The notes under the pieces: generated by a model | The model's input: the letters and a program-made list of their open reading frames with translations, nothing else | Told to the model about the DNA's origin: nothing | Database searches by the model: none | NCBI GenBank assembly: GCA_030765065.1 | Contig: CM060975.1 | Span: 166,504,993 to 166,568,992 of the forward strand | Length of the DNA stretch: 64,000 bases | Origin: Deroplatys truncata | Taxonomy: Eukaryota > Arthropoda > Insecta > Mantodea > Mantidae | Direction: 5' to 3' | Shown here: piece after piece, positions 43,477-55,221 of the stretch | How the letters are laid out: each line of letters starts with the position of its first letter | Position numbering within the stretch: position 1 is the stretch's first letter | Made by a program: the position numbers and the translations under genes

Positions 43477-44163
43477 TAGAGTAGGACAGGGAAAATGTAC
43501 AAACGCACTCGGAACACGAGTAAGGAAAGTCATATACGCGAACATTGTTTACAAACAAATTAGTAGCTTTGGGATAGCAATGTCCTGTTAAAACCGTGTG
43601 CTTGACATTCACGATGTTAATGACATACAGTATGAAAACCGGACAGAATGTATACCTGGCAGAAAAAAGGTACCAAAAGGTGTCTGAGTGTGGAGGCTGC
43701 TAATAGCCTCAAGAAAACCAGTATTGTAGGTAATGTGCAAGAGAGAGAGAGAGAGAGAGAGAAAGAATGAACTAAGATGTGTAATTAAATTAAAAAAAAA
43801 GTTGTTTGAAGAATGCATTGTGTGTGTATAAACAGATTCCTTAAATATAAATGTTTGTAGCCTGGTTGTTGACGGCCAGATATTATGTAGATTGTTTTCT
43901 TTTACTTTGTGAAAATACTTGTGTCAAATTTGAAATTGCATTGTGTACAGTGATGAAATGTATTGTGAACAGAATAAATGTGTAACGGTGGGCTCGCCAC
44001 CAAATCGTCGTAAGCCACTAAAAAAATGAATGAATAAATAAATAAAATGATAAATGAAAGGAACCGAGGGAGAGAGGGACATTAGATTAGCTTAGATGGG
44101 ACATTAACGATAAACCCATCATTCAACCTAAAGGTCCGATGATAAATTTACCGTCAGGGCATA
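43477..44163 (+). other. 3' non-coding region of the retrotransposon; RT, RNase H and integrase absent
   Basis: About 690 bp between the protease stop and the 3' LTR. No RT, RNase H or integrase motif is seen in any frame. One short frame near 43600 (DIHDVNDIQYENR) faintly resembles the C-terminal tail of some integrases and may be what is left beyond an internal deletion. A (GA)n tract lies at 43740-43762 and a purine-rich AACCGAGGGAGAGAGGGACA tract at about 44062-44081. The latter could be the polypurine tract, though it is some 80 bp from the LTR; CAGGGCATA lies directly before it. Confidence 0.7.
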
Positions 44164-44190
44164 TGAAGCTGGTTATCGAGACCCAGGAGA

Positions 44191-44224
<34 letters not shown>

Positions 44225-45136
44225 TACGATCAAACATAGCGACGAAAATGTGCTGAATTCATATTAGGAATGGGTTTTGTAGGGAAGACAAAGAAACAAA
44301 GTTTGTTTCCTCGAAGCAGAGGTATTTTACCTGCGATGGTCAACGAACCTGCATACCGGAAGTCTCGCCTTTATACTTGGCTCGGACAGGGTTTACAACG
44401 GTTTCAAAGCTTAAAAGGGTGAGGAAGTATATGTGCCTTATCTACGATCTAAGAATGTTCGTGGGAAGATTTTAAAACTCAAAATAAGCTGTAAGAAGCA
44501 GATGTGAAAGTTGTCAAGTGGGGGTAGCCAATAATAAAAATCATGAAACAAAAATGATAACCAATCGAAAGATCGCGTAGGCATCACATGATACGTTTGA
44601 ACTTAAAACAGAACGAAACTTAAGAAAGGAGAGGGGGAAAATTCTACGTTTGGCGAAAGGCGTGAAGGAGGAAAGGAAACGCCGGGACAGTCGGGTACAA
44701 ACTAACCATGAGGACAGCCGAGACACATTCCGGTACAAACTAACCACGAGGACGGTCGACGAAACAAAATTAGAAGAAAATAATCAGAAAGTTTATAGTA
44801 TAAAAAAAATGAAGTTATGAAATCTAGGCAATTCGAGGGCTAATCGGAGAAACACATAAGTAGCGACTTCGAAAGTAATAAGAATAACAGTGGTTTCGAC
44901 GACGAAGGTGGCGGGTTGACCAGATAGGAATCTACGTAACAAAATAAAGAAATAACTCAAACTTCTCCGGCAGTATTATTAATATCGTCAAGGCAGTGTC
45001 ACCACCCCTGAAAACTAGAATCTCAGCTCTACCTAAAACAAATTCCAAATCCCTGCCATCCAACCATGGAACCCGGGACTTGAGTCCACTGAAGCAACTG
45101 CCAGGAACAACACAGATGCGTCAGAGATCAGCGTCA
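44164..45136 (+). repeat. 3' LTR of the gag-protease retrotransposon
   Basis: 973 bp, TGAAGCTGGTTATCG to CAGCGTCA, near-identical to 39031-40018. The (AAT)n run is shorter. Followed by GTTT, the second copy of the 4-bp target duplication. Confidence 0.95.
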
Positions 45137-45430
45137 GTTTCTTCTCTGGCGTCGCTGCGGAATTGCCCAGTTAGATTTCTTCCCCAAGTGGGCTCCGCCC
45201 CGGGATCGCTGGAGGGCAAGACCGGGCGGCATCGGATGCGTTCAATCTGGAAACATTAGCGACCCCGTCTCTGCTTGCGCCCTGCGGCATCCAGATCTGG
45301 TTGACCTTCGACTCTGTTCCCTCATCCTTCCCTCCTAGGGGACATGTTGAAGACACAAAGGGTGGTTACGGCCTATTTGCGGTGCTCGCCCCGGTTCCGG
45401 GGGCTCCTCCGTGATTTGTAATTTTACATT
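45137..45430 (+). mobile_element. Second half of the SINE split by the LTR element
   Basis: GC-rich sequence that joins in register with 39030 once the retrotransposon and one GTTT are removed. It contains CCCCGGGATCGCTGGAGGGC and GGGGACATGTTGAAGAC. SINE identity is inferred from continuity and similar total length (~535 bp) to the copy at 59.5 kb; direct similarity of the tails is weak. The end near 45430 is approximate. Confidence 0.5.
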
Positions 45431-46248
45431 TACCTTTACTGTAGGAAGGCAATAGAGTAAATAAGAATAGAATACACATTGCAGATATTGACCAAGGCTT
45501 GGGTTATTAACACCAATTGTATTGCTTCTTATGATGCAGTCTCTGTTTTGAAAGCCGTAAATTGTCATGTGTACAGCGCAAAGGAATTTGGAGAACATGT
45601 TTGAAAATTGTGCCGCGAGCTAGTTACAGATATGCCTATATATTTATATATATTTCGGAGAGCAGTATAAGAGCCGAACAGCAAGCATAAAGAAGTGGGT
45701 CTACACATACTCGCAAGGAAGGCTGGTGGACCAACTTGGTTTCTCTTTGCCGCAGGCTAGCTCGTGTCTCTCCTGCAAGTAAACATACGTTGTTTTTTAT
45801 TTCGTCGTGTTGTGTGAGAGAAAGGCTAGAACGATTTTACAACCAAGAGGGACTGTACTTTCGTACCTCACAGTTTAGAATTATTACATTCAGAGTTATA
45901 TGGATATTACACCCTCTGCACCAACTTTCACAGTGTCATAGCTTTCCTAATCTCTTTATGTCTCAATGTTTCTCGTTGCTGAGTGAATCAGCATATAGGA
46001 ATAGAAAAATTTAGGGCTGTTTTCATGATTCGATCTGTCGGTTAAAACGCTTTCTATACGGTAAAGAGTGATCAAAAATTTTTAAACTTTCTCGAGTAGC
46101 AATTTAAACCAATGACTTTCTTATTTAACCGAGAACTTCTACAAAATCGTCACCATTTATTTCTGAGGAATCATTGCAGAAAGCGACAGTACTATTCTCT
46201 GGAAGACTTTCACTTGTATAATTTGTTATAGAGAAAGAGATATTGCCT

Positions 46249-46308
<60 letters not shown>

Positions 46309-47045
46309 TTATGACATAAACTGTGTTACGCTGAAAGGAGCATTACATAAAACGTAAAATTTATAAAACATTAGCTTTTCCACTATCACTCAACCAAGCA
46401 GAGGCATAGATAACAAAGATGGAGGATACGGACCAAACTGTAGCAACAGAAATGAAATATTATAAAACAGCGAAAGCAGCAAATTTAGACAGATCAGAAA
46501 ACAGTATTAGGAAAGGCATTAAAACATTTTCCGCCAGAAATAAAATAAACTCACACTGGCATAACTGGAAGGAACATTTTCTCCTACTTATATAATTTGA
46601 AACTGTGTACCGGATGACAGTCTTAACATTTTCGTTTTACATACTTATTCAGCGAGTTACACAGTTCAACAGTGATTTTGTTGTTTTAGATATTCACATC
46701 TTTTTATAGTAATTTCCTTGTCCTGATTCCAATAATGAACCATATATCGTCGTATCACATACATTTCTTTCAAAATTCATATCTTCCATTTTTATGTATT
46801 TGTGAATATTTTATGTGATCATGAAACATAACACTACTGCAACAATGCCATATATTGGATAAAGCTACTAAAAGGAAATAGTTGACTGTTATATGGCAGT
46901 TGGCAGCACATTCTAACCTGCGTACACCATTTTATATTGAGAATTCATCTGTTACAGGCCTTAATAGTTGTTGTATAAAGCAACAAATTAACATTTAAAT
47001 AATACCATTTTGTTATCTTTATCATATGTAACTCAGTACAGCAAA
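45431..47045. other. AT-rich stretch with a long (AT)n microsatellite
   Basis: (AT)n at 46253-46305, about 26 units. A 92-codon plus-strand open frame at 45736-46014 has no recognisable motif. Nothing else identified. Confidence 0.45.
46253..46305. repeat. (AT)n microsatellite
   Basis: About 26 uninterrupted AT units. Confidence 0.95.
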
Positions 47046-48715
47046 ATGGAAAGAAGGTGTTGTGTAAATAATCCAAATTGATTTTGTTATATTTGTGGTA
47101 GTTTTATTGTGAAGAAGCAGAAAAATATCACATTTGTAAGAAAACCATACAAAGCTTACTTCGGAATTGAAATAGATCAATCCAGGTCTTGGGCTTCTCA
47201 TATTGTGTGCAGTGTTTGTGTTTTTGAAGACTTACTAAATTGGACAAAGGGGAAGAAACAATCAGTACATTTTAGAATACTAATGGTGTGGCGTGAACCT
47301 CACAATCACAGTTTGGCTGTTAGTTTTGTACACGCAATGTGAAGGGTTTTAATGCAAGGTACAAAACAGGAATTGCATACCCAAACTTGCTATCCACTAT
47401 GAGACGAGTGGCCCATGGCCCTGGTATTGCTATACCTAAGCCACCTGCAGACAGTAGTGAACTTATTCCAAATACAGACAGTAAGAGCGATTCACCATCA
47501 TCACCTGTGTTCGAGGAGTTCGTTCCTGAAACATCAAATGTGAAACAACCATTATCACAAGCCAAGTTAAATGATATTGTAAGGGATTTACATCCTCCCA
47601 AGGATACATCTGAGGTATTAGGTTCCAGACTACAGGAAAATAACTTACTTGCAGCTGATACGTCAGTGACTTTCTACAGGAACACAGAAAAGGATTTCGT
47701 GCAATACTTCAGCGAAGAAGAAAATCCAGTTTGCCATAATAACATTCCAGACTTAATAAAGAAACTGGGTTGTGTTACATATGATGACACATGAATGGAG
47801 GCTATTTACTTAAGATAGTAAAAGAAGTCTTAAGGTGTGCTGCTTCACAATGGGAATGCTCTTTCTTCAGTTCCAGTAGCACACTCAGTGCAGCTGAAGG
47901 AGAATTATGAAAGCTCAAAGTATGTTTTCGCGAGAATTAAATATGTTGAACATCAGTGATTATGTGGGGAGATTTTAAAGTAAACTGTATGATATTAGGC
48001 AACAACAGGAATTCACAAAATTTCCATGTTATTTGTGCAAGTGGGATAGTAGAGCAGGAGACAAACATTGGAAACAAAGACAATGACCCAAAAGAGAAAG
48101 TTTAAGGCCAGGTAGTAAGAACATAATAAGGGGTAGCCTAGTGGATCCTAAGAAAATTCTTTTACCACCTCTTCATATAGAACTTGGTGTAATGAAACAG
48201 TTCGTAAAAACACTTGATCAAGCAGGTGATTGTTTCAAATATCTGTGTCAAATGTTCCATTCTTTCTGAAGCAAAAATAAATGAACGAATCCTTGTGGGT
48301 CCGCTAATCAGAGCTCTATTTAAAGACAGGTAATTTGAAACTACTATTACTTCTGAAGAAAAAAAGGCTTGTAATACATTTAAAGAAGTTGTAGTCAAAT
48401 TTATAGGAACAATAAACATTCTGACTACGTTAAAATTGTGAACAACGTGCTATAGAAATTCAGAAGTTTAGGATGCAACATGAGTCTCAAATTAAACTTT
48501 GTGTTCACATTTGGACGCCTTTCCTGATAACCTGGGGACAATCGGTGAGGAATGAGGGGAGAGGTTCCATCAGGATATTCGAGAAATAGGGAGGAGATAC
48601 CAAGCACAATGGAATTCTTAAATGATTGCAGATTACTGCTGGATACTGTGTAGGGATTTCACGGAAACACAAGAAAAAATCCAAGAGACAAAATATTTGA
48701 TGCCAAAGATTTTAT
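47046..48715 (+). pseudogene. Pseudogene of a widespread, repeated arthropod zinc-binding protein
   Basis: From ATG 47046 the sequence reads CCVNNPN-stop-FCYICGSF, then KAYFGIEIDQSRSWASHIVC with VC (paired cysteines as in a small zinc-binding domain), then KGKKQSVHFRILMVWREPHN. A second frame (47339-47794) has GFNARYKTGIAYPNL, PLSQAKLNDIVRDL, FYRNTEKDFVQYFSEEE and IPDLIKKLGCVTYD. Shifted frames continue with FPCYLCKWDSRAGDKHW, ILLPPLHIELGVMKQFVKTL and FRSLGCNMSLKL to about 48715. I recognise this order from a multi-copy family of uncharacterised proteins common in arthropod genomes, roughly 550-600 residues, probably carried by mobile DNA; its function is not known to me. Several stops and shifts make this copy dead. 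Confidence 0.7.
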
Positions 48716-50220
48716 TGACCTGCTGTTTATAAAATGAATTTAAATGTGATATTTGGCAACAAACTCCCTCACAAATTAATTTGTAGCTCTTATACAACTC
48801 ATGAGTATATACATTTTTCGAAGAAAATGTGTAAATACTTCATTTTTGATTTGTTAAAAACCTGATGTGACGGAGTAAAACGGAAGTCATTTTTGAAATC
48901 ATTGGTACCGAAATATTATGAATTGCCTTTCAAATGTAAAACAGCTCACAAAACTTTGTATTTGTAGACCTGTGTTATTAGAGTTATTGTTAAATCATGT
49001 TGATGTTCCAGATCAAGTGAATATATTAAAGGTTATATTGTAACTATGCAAGAAAGCACTACCTCATGTAAATACATCCTAGCGTGTATGCTATATTGCT
49101 AAATATTGGCCATACTTAAAATATTGATTTATTAATGAAAGCCCGAATTTATTCCTGCCACAATATAATTTCATACCTACTATATGACAACTTTATAGTT
49201 ATATGTACATACATATTAGTTGTTATTGATTTTAAAGTTTATTTTCCTTTTATTTAAATTAGTGAGTAAGAATAAACATTTATATTAATCCATCTTAAAC
49301 TCACCTACATAAACTTTTTCATCAAACAATTTCATATACGGTTACATACTTATGTTCCCGATTTTTCAAAACTATCTCTAAGAACCTCACCACTGTCTTA
49401 GTCCAAAGTACAGGGTTAAATCTCCGTGTTTCATAAAACATTTGTGAGGGAAGATAACTAAATAGATTAAAACATGAATCACATTTGTAAAAAGCGTGCT
49501 TGGACGGTATTCGCAACATGGATTTTAGGCCTACTTTGCCAATAACATACATTCAAAATGAGCTATAATAGCCAACATTTCTAACCGTCCTTTCTCATCT
49601 ATGAACTCAGAAGCCACTAACCATCCACTCGGATAAAGTGAAAGAACAACTCTAAACTGCTGGTAAAATAAAAGCTCGGGTCCATTTCCAAAGTGCCGTA
49701 TCACCTTTTGAAGAACGTGAATTATCTGTCTCGGATCGTACGTGAAGTTAGGCTTCAGCTGCAGAGTGATTTCTAAGAAACTTTGTTAAGATACGTATGC
49801 AGAGGGGAAGGAAGACAGTCTCAGTCGTGTTTCAGAATCACGTATGTACATGATCCCAATTGGTCATTCCTTTTTAAGTTTTTTCGTCTTTTTCCTTGCC
49901 TAACCTTCTTTCCACTTCTCTAAACCAGAACCTTAACATACGTTATCAAACTGGTGTTGACATTGAGGCATAGGAAGAAGAGATGTGCTTAGAAATTAGA
50001 ATTGCATGTATCACAAGTACAAAGTTCTAAGGTATTTGTATATTCTATCGGTTTGTTTCTTCCACTTTTATTCGGATGTTCCTATTTCACCTATCATTGC
50101 ATTTATTGAAAGTTGGACATAATGACTTTGTTTCTTTGTTTTTAATGTCTAAATCTTTGTTAATAGATCAGTCCATTAGAGGAAGCAGTAATATAATTGC
50201 AGTTATTTTAATATAAAAAA
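48716..50220. other. AT-rich non-coding stretch, nothing recognised
   Basis: May include the 3' flank of the mobile unit carrying the pseudogene just upstream, but no inverted ends were found. No coding signal. Confidence 0.4.
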
Positions 50221-51079
50221 TCTGATGTGTTGCACTCACATGACTTTCTCTATACTTCTACGAACTATTTTTACAAAAGCTTATTCTCCATCTACTTCAT
50301 GTTAAACAGATATCGAGATCCTATTGCTAATTTTCTTGTAGGTTCAAGGGGAATATGGTAGGTTTTAAGCGATAGTCAAATCTTTTAAGAGTTGGTTGCT
50401 ATGTGGAGCTTTCCATTCCTTTTACATGTCCAGGACATAAAAAACGAATAACGAATTTCTATTTGAGAAAAAGTATAAGTATTGGAAAATTCAAACAAAT
50501 AACAAGGAACATCACTCGACAAAGAAAATGTATACGACATAAATTGTGTGTTTCAACGAGCTCTACTACATATTTTCTGTAGTAAAACTTTATCGATCCC
50601 TTAAGGTTTACCAGTTATGCAAAAACCATTCAGAATGAAGAGGACTTTTGGGAATACTGCCAGAAAGTTCAAGATATATATTTTGTTTGCCATACAAATA
50701 TTTTAAATATACGATATCTTAATCAAAATTGCCAGAGCCATTTTTGAGAAAAATAAAAATTTTTGAAAAATGTTCAATATAAAGGGTAGTCTGGGGTGGA
50801 AGAATTTACTTTTAAATCCTTGTGTCGCATCTTTGAAAGATACTGGACCTAAATACGAAATTTTGTATTTATCCGACCTTTCGTGTTTGAGCTATGCACA
50901 CATAGACACACATCCACACAGACACACAGATACACACGCATATGGACCTTTTTCTAAAAACGTTTTTTGGGGGGGAGGATTCGGGGCCCTCAAAACATGT
51001 ATTTGCGTTGAAATCTTAGTATCCAATTTTTGGGTGGAATTCAATACTTTTCCTACTTACTATTCGTAGTAGAGAAAGT
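50221..51079 (-). mobile_element. Abundant ~0.86 kb repeat, copy G
   Basis: A complete copy. Left end TCTGATGTGTTGCACTCACA preceded by six As, then GACTTTCTCTA; right end TTCGTAGTAGAGAAAGT. CA microsatellite at 50902-50940. A 99-codon plus-strand frame (50770-51069) runs along the body, parallel to frames in copies B (complement of 3475-3750) and D; copy J has a stop in it, so it is probably not a gene. Confidence 0.82.
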
Positions 51080-53887
51080 AATAAGGAAATAACTTCCAGT
51101 AAACACTGGTTTGCAAATGAACGGTTTTGATAATAGCATCTATTGCTACTGGGGATCGATCACAGATAAATGCAGCATGCGTTATCTTGAGATTACGGAG
51201 CTGTCATACACAGAGGTAGGTATTTCTTAGGTTGCTCTATTTTTCACTTGCTATTGCAAACCCGCCAACTTCATTGAATTAGTTTGTAGATAAACCGGCT
51301 GACTACGGTAGCGGTAGTAATGCACTGGGATTCAACATGTTTAAATTGTACACAAACCACGCCGGTCTCAGTGACTGCAGTCGCTAAGCCGCTTAGCAGT
51401 GTTCGGTGAGTTCGAGGCCAACCTCCAGCATGTATTTTTATGTCTTTTATCAGGCACAACCACTCGCTTTCATATGCAATGTGCAGGTATCCAGCACGCG
51501 TGTCACTGAGGACATACAGTTTGTTCACAGTAGCAATGGTAGCGAATATTTCAGAGCTGTTTTGCCATGGAAAGAAACTCATAAAGCGATAGGTTTTCAC
51601 TCCAGCACGTTTCTTCATTCCCGAATGAGAAACTGCATACCTCTTCGGGAAATATAGTGGTATTGTCATTTGTTTATTTTGTGATTGCTTAAACCTTTTA
51701 ACCTTTAGCGTCTCTTTAATACCAAATATTATTCATTGAAATAAAGATTCCTAGATCACCCAGGCGTACGTCAACTATGATTGGGATGTTAGATTCTACC
51801 TACCCATCCACCCACCTACCTGTCTACACTAAGGAGAAGGATGAACGGGAGGTGCAACCCTGATATTGTGAATGGGTATGTAGACCATCTACAGCCTCTT
51901 CTTCTTGAAGTAATGCCTCAAGGAGTTCCAAGAAGTCGACTATAGCTTGTAGGGGTTTTTAGGTGGTGAGAATCGAACTCACCCAATGGGTGTCTTTCTA
52001 AGATTTTTCCCGTCTTCCCCCCCCCCAAAAAAAAATGAGGAACGACCTACCTACCCTAACTGTCTATATGATTTTAACTGTTTTAACTGTGAAACATAGA
52101 ATGAAGATCCTCAGTGAGCATAACGTATTATGATTGATGTTGTGCATTAAGGTTCAGATTTGTGTTTCATTATTTTCAAATATAATCTTGAAAAGCCCCC
52201 AAAAATACCATAAAACAAGAGCGTCTACTGAGAACTGCATGTGTCAACATTTTACTAGAGAAATGCATCCATTACAATCCATTCATACTTTGTTATTTAA
52301 ATCTGTGCCAATTTTTGTTTTAATGGCATTGTAAATTTTATATTTCGCGCTCGATTACGAGAGTTTCTACATGTGCAACATGAGCGCTCCCATGTTTTGA
52401 GTTTGTCTTGGTGTCGGTGAGGGCCTTTCGGTCGCACTCTGAGGTTAGCTGGCTTGCAATATAGATTGTCGGAAAACTTGCTTTTCAGGCTCTCGCCTGT
52501 GTGCTTGTTTGCAACGCCAACAGGTGAGTTTATAGCGAGTGATGTAGAGTATTGAGTAATACATACTGTAGATGACATTTGATCACGTGCGTTTTCAGAG
52601 TTTGCCTTATTTAATGTTCTCGTAATAATTCTTTATTACTACTTAAGAGGAGAATATGTTACAGTAATTTGTATCAAGGTTCGATGTAAATGTTCAAAGG
52701 CATAGCAGTTTCACTTTTAATATGTAATTGTTGAGTATTAAGATAACCTTAGTATCTGTCATTTTCATTGTGTTAATTCATTAAATCTTTTGGGTTTTAA
52801 AGTGTTAGCATTTTTGGACTTTTACAATACATGTCAACACAATTTGGGGGCGTTGCATATCGATATTGGTTTACTATGTTCAGTTGTAATCTCGTGAGGT
52901 ATTTATTGTAAGGCAGAGAAAGAGGTATATTCATATATGCCTGTTTTCTTTCCCATTTTCCTGTTACCTTATGTATAGATATGTGCAAATCTTAGTGGAA
53001 TATTCAAAGGAAACAGAGCTTTGAAAATACGTAAATGTACAGTAATAGACTGCTACAACTGATCCATTTTGTAATTGTAATTTTTTATTCATTCTCGTGC
53101 TTATATTCGTGATGAAGGCTTTATTCAAATAAATGCATATGTTCAGATAGACAAATGGGGACAATCATTAGCCAGAATGCTGATCTTGTTCACTGTTTTC
53201 ACTGTGGTCTCTTTGGGTATCCTTCCAGAAATTTATCTCCCAGTGTAGGTAAAGTATAGGAAATAAATAGGGAGAGAGAGTGCTGAAGGCAGTGTATATT
53301 TAAGTTCACTTTATAATATTCAAATAACGTCAAGTTTTTTTATTATACTGTTCTATATTTCGAGTGTCAAAACTACATCAAGTAGTAATTAGCATAAGAT
53401 ATAATTTTTATCTTATAGTAAAAATCATGTTGCATATATGCATTGTATTTAATTATATATATTATAACTGTTTTGTTTTCTATTGTACATCATTTAATTT
53501 ACCTATGCCAAAGAGGAATATTAAACCAAATATATTACAAATTATATTACAAATATAATTGTATGCTACCTATCATACGTATTTTAATGGTAATCGCAAC
53601 TATATTTTTAACGATACAAACCGGCGCTTTTTTCAAGTGTTGAAAAAAGAAAATAGCTTGCCGGTACAGGCGAATGGCTTGAGCATCGTGCGCAGGGTAG
53701 CCGAGGCATGATTACGATTTAATTGTGTCTGGTGCGCATATAGTGCGCATATGTGCCACCAGCATACAGAAACTAGGAAATTGAAAAAAAAAACAACAAA
53801 TAATCAAGAATATACATATAAGAACGAGGAACCCTCAGATACTCTGGATAGCTTAAAAATTATTAGAAAACGGCACAAATTAATATA
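51080..53887. other. Mixed non-coding stretch with a possible SINE
   Basis: At 51960-51990 the minus strand reads GGGTGAGTTCGATTCTCACC, a good B-box-like/tRNA T-arm sequence, with A-box evidence unclear; a SINE may span about 51790-52010, bordered by CTACC-rich tracts on both sides. A 132-codon minus-strand frame at 51271-51669 and an 83-codon plus frame antisense to it show no known motif. C and A runs lie at 52018-52035. The rest is AT-rich. Confidence 0.4.
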
Positions 53888-54162
53888 GAGTGCGGCAGTG
53901 GGATATGACTGATTTATAGACCTGCTCTGCGAAACTCAGAACGATTAAAAGAAATCTTATGTACTGGAAGTAAGCTAGCACAATGCAGTTTATTAATGTC
54001 TCATTACTTTTTAAAAACTACATTTTTCTAAGTATCCTCCACGGCAACGAATACATTACTGGAATCTGCTATGAAAGTTCTGCATGGTTCGCCCCCAACA
54101 AAACAGGATTAATGGCACTATTTCTTCCTCATGTTATTTTACAGCTGGATGATGGTGCGATA

Positions 54163-54315
54163 CAAACAATCAGAAATTTAATTCGTCCTGGAACTCTAGC
54201 TATTCGACTCGCAGCAAATATAATTGCAGGACATTTATTAATAACTCTACTAGGAAATACTGGAAGAAACATTATTAATTCATTTTTACCTCTATTAATT
54301 CTAGTTCAAATTATG
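54163..54315 (+). pseudogene. ATP6: Nuclear copy of mitochondrial ATP6 fragment (NUMT)
   Basis: About 150 bp reading TIRNLIRPGTLAIRLAANII, then AGHLLITLLGNTG, the best-conserved part of ATP synthase subunit a (the segment with the essential Arg of the proton channel, R in AIRLAAN). Two ATA codons would be Met in the insect mitochondrial code. In the nucleus it is a dead fragment, here joined by chance to other sequence in a 137-codon open frame (53983-54396). It sits, in opposite orientation, inside the mariner-like transposase. Confidence 0.88.
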
Positions 54316-54317
54316 CA

Positions 54318-55130
54318 CCCTACTTTTCAAATAACCCATAGGAAGTATGAAAGCTGCAGTCAGATAAGGAGATCTTGGCGGCCAGGATGCTCCTAATCGT
54401 GAAATTATGCGTCATAGAAACGTTTTGCAGACAATTCATTCAACAGTACGACCACCTTCTTCGAAAAAGTACGAGCCGTATAATTCCAAAGCTAAACAAG
54501 CCACACCAGATCGCTACTTTTGGACTGTGCTGTGATTTTTCCCACACTTGTAATAGTTGTTTATCACTCCAGTAACGAAAATTCTGTTTAGTTACATAAT
54601 CAGAAAAATGGAAATGTGCCTCATCCGACATAATCAGTCTGTTCAGAATATCCAGATTAGAATTCAAAATGTCAGTAAACTGTCTACAAAACTATATTAG
54701 AGGAAGTTTTTCAGTTGGTTTAACTCGAAATTTGTACGGGTGAAATTTGTGGCCACCGTGTAGAATGAAACGAAACTTTTGTCATATAGATGCAAAGCCA
54801 TTGACTAACGCGTTGAAGAGTGAGTTGGACTTGGCTGCACAGCTTCTCTAACTGTCGAAATGATCTCAGGCATGCGGACTGTTTTTGCACTACCAACAAA
54901 TTTATCACAAACATTCCCAGAATTATTAAATTTAATCACCCACTTTAGAATAGTGTTTCATGATGAAATTCTTTCATGCCGTGGGTTATTATATTCACTT
55001 CTAAATCTTCTTTGCACGTGAGTGATCTGTTTGAACTCAAAAAAAGTTCTACTGGGAACACATGTTATGCCACAGACAAGTTATATATACTTCGTCTTTC
55101 ACAACACTGAGAAAAACAATTGCATGCTTT
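54318..55130 (-). pseudogene. Mariner-like transposase, DUF4817-type, broken
   Basis: On the minus strand, an N-terminal helix-turn-helix remnant (ITHVQRRFRSEYNNPRHERI, NSGNVCDKFVGSAKTVR) is followed by the frame 54440-54667 with LIMSDEAHFHFSDYVTKQNF (first catalytic Asp in SDEAHF), then KVAIWCGLFSFGIIR. After a shift come WPPRSPYLTA and GYLKSRV near 54330-54390, the zone around the third acidic residue (the SPDLTP.D motif is damaged). The second Asp block is missing. The mitochondrial fragment follows directly. Confidence 0.82.
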
Positions 55131-55221
55131 AGGGATCTCGCTAGCAACACTGCTGATTATGTCTCTCAAAACCGCTAGAAACGAGCGCGTTCTAAAACCG
55201 TCATGTTCCGCTGCCGCACCC

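Larger units (their letters stand above)
53888..55221 (-). mobile_element. Mariner-like element with a mitochondrial insert, inactive
   Basis: 1334 bp bounded by TA. Ends GAGTGCGGCAGTGGGATATG and, reading the right end in reverse, GGGTGCGGCAGCGGAACATG form about 20-25-bp inverted repeats. The enclosed minus-strand transposase remnant is of the DUF4817/mariner kind. A mitochondrial fragment (54163-54315) interrupts its 3' part. Confidence 0.85.

Noticed and set aside
46253..46305. Long AT repeat as a regulatory or structural element
   Set aside because: Simple microsatellites of this kind are common throughout the window and no associated gene or conserved flank is present.
51271..51669. 132-codon minus-strand frame as a possible host gene
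   Set aside because: No domain, signal peptide or splice context is visible, an 83-codon frame is antisense to it, and nothing around supports a gene. It remains merely unassigned.
53983..54396. 137-codon frame as a real gene
   Set aside because: Its recognisable part is mitochondrial ATP6 and needs the mitochondrial code; the flanks are transposon sequence in the opposite orientation.
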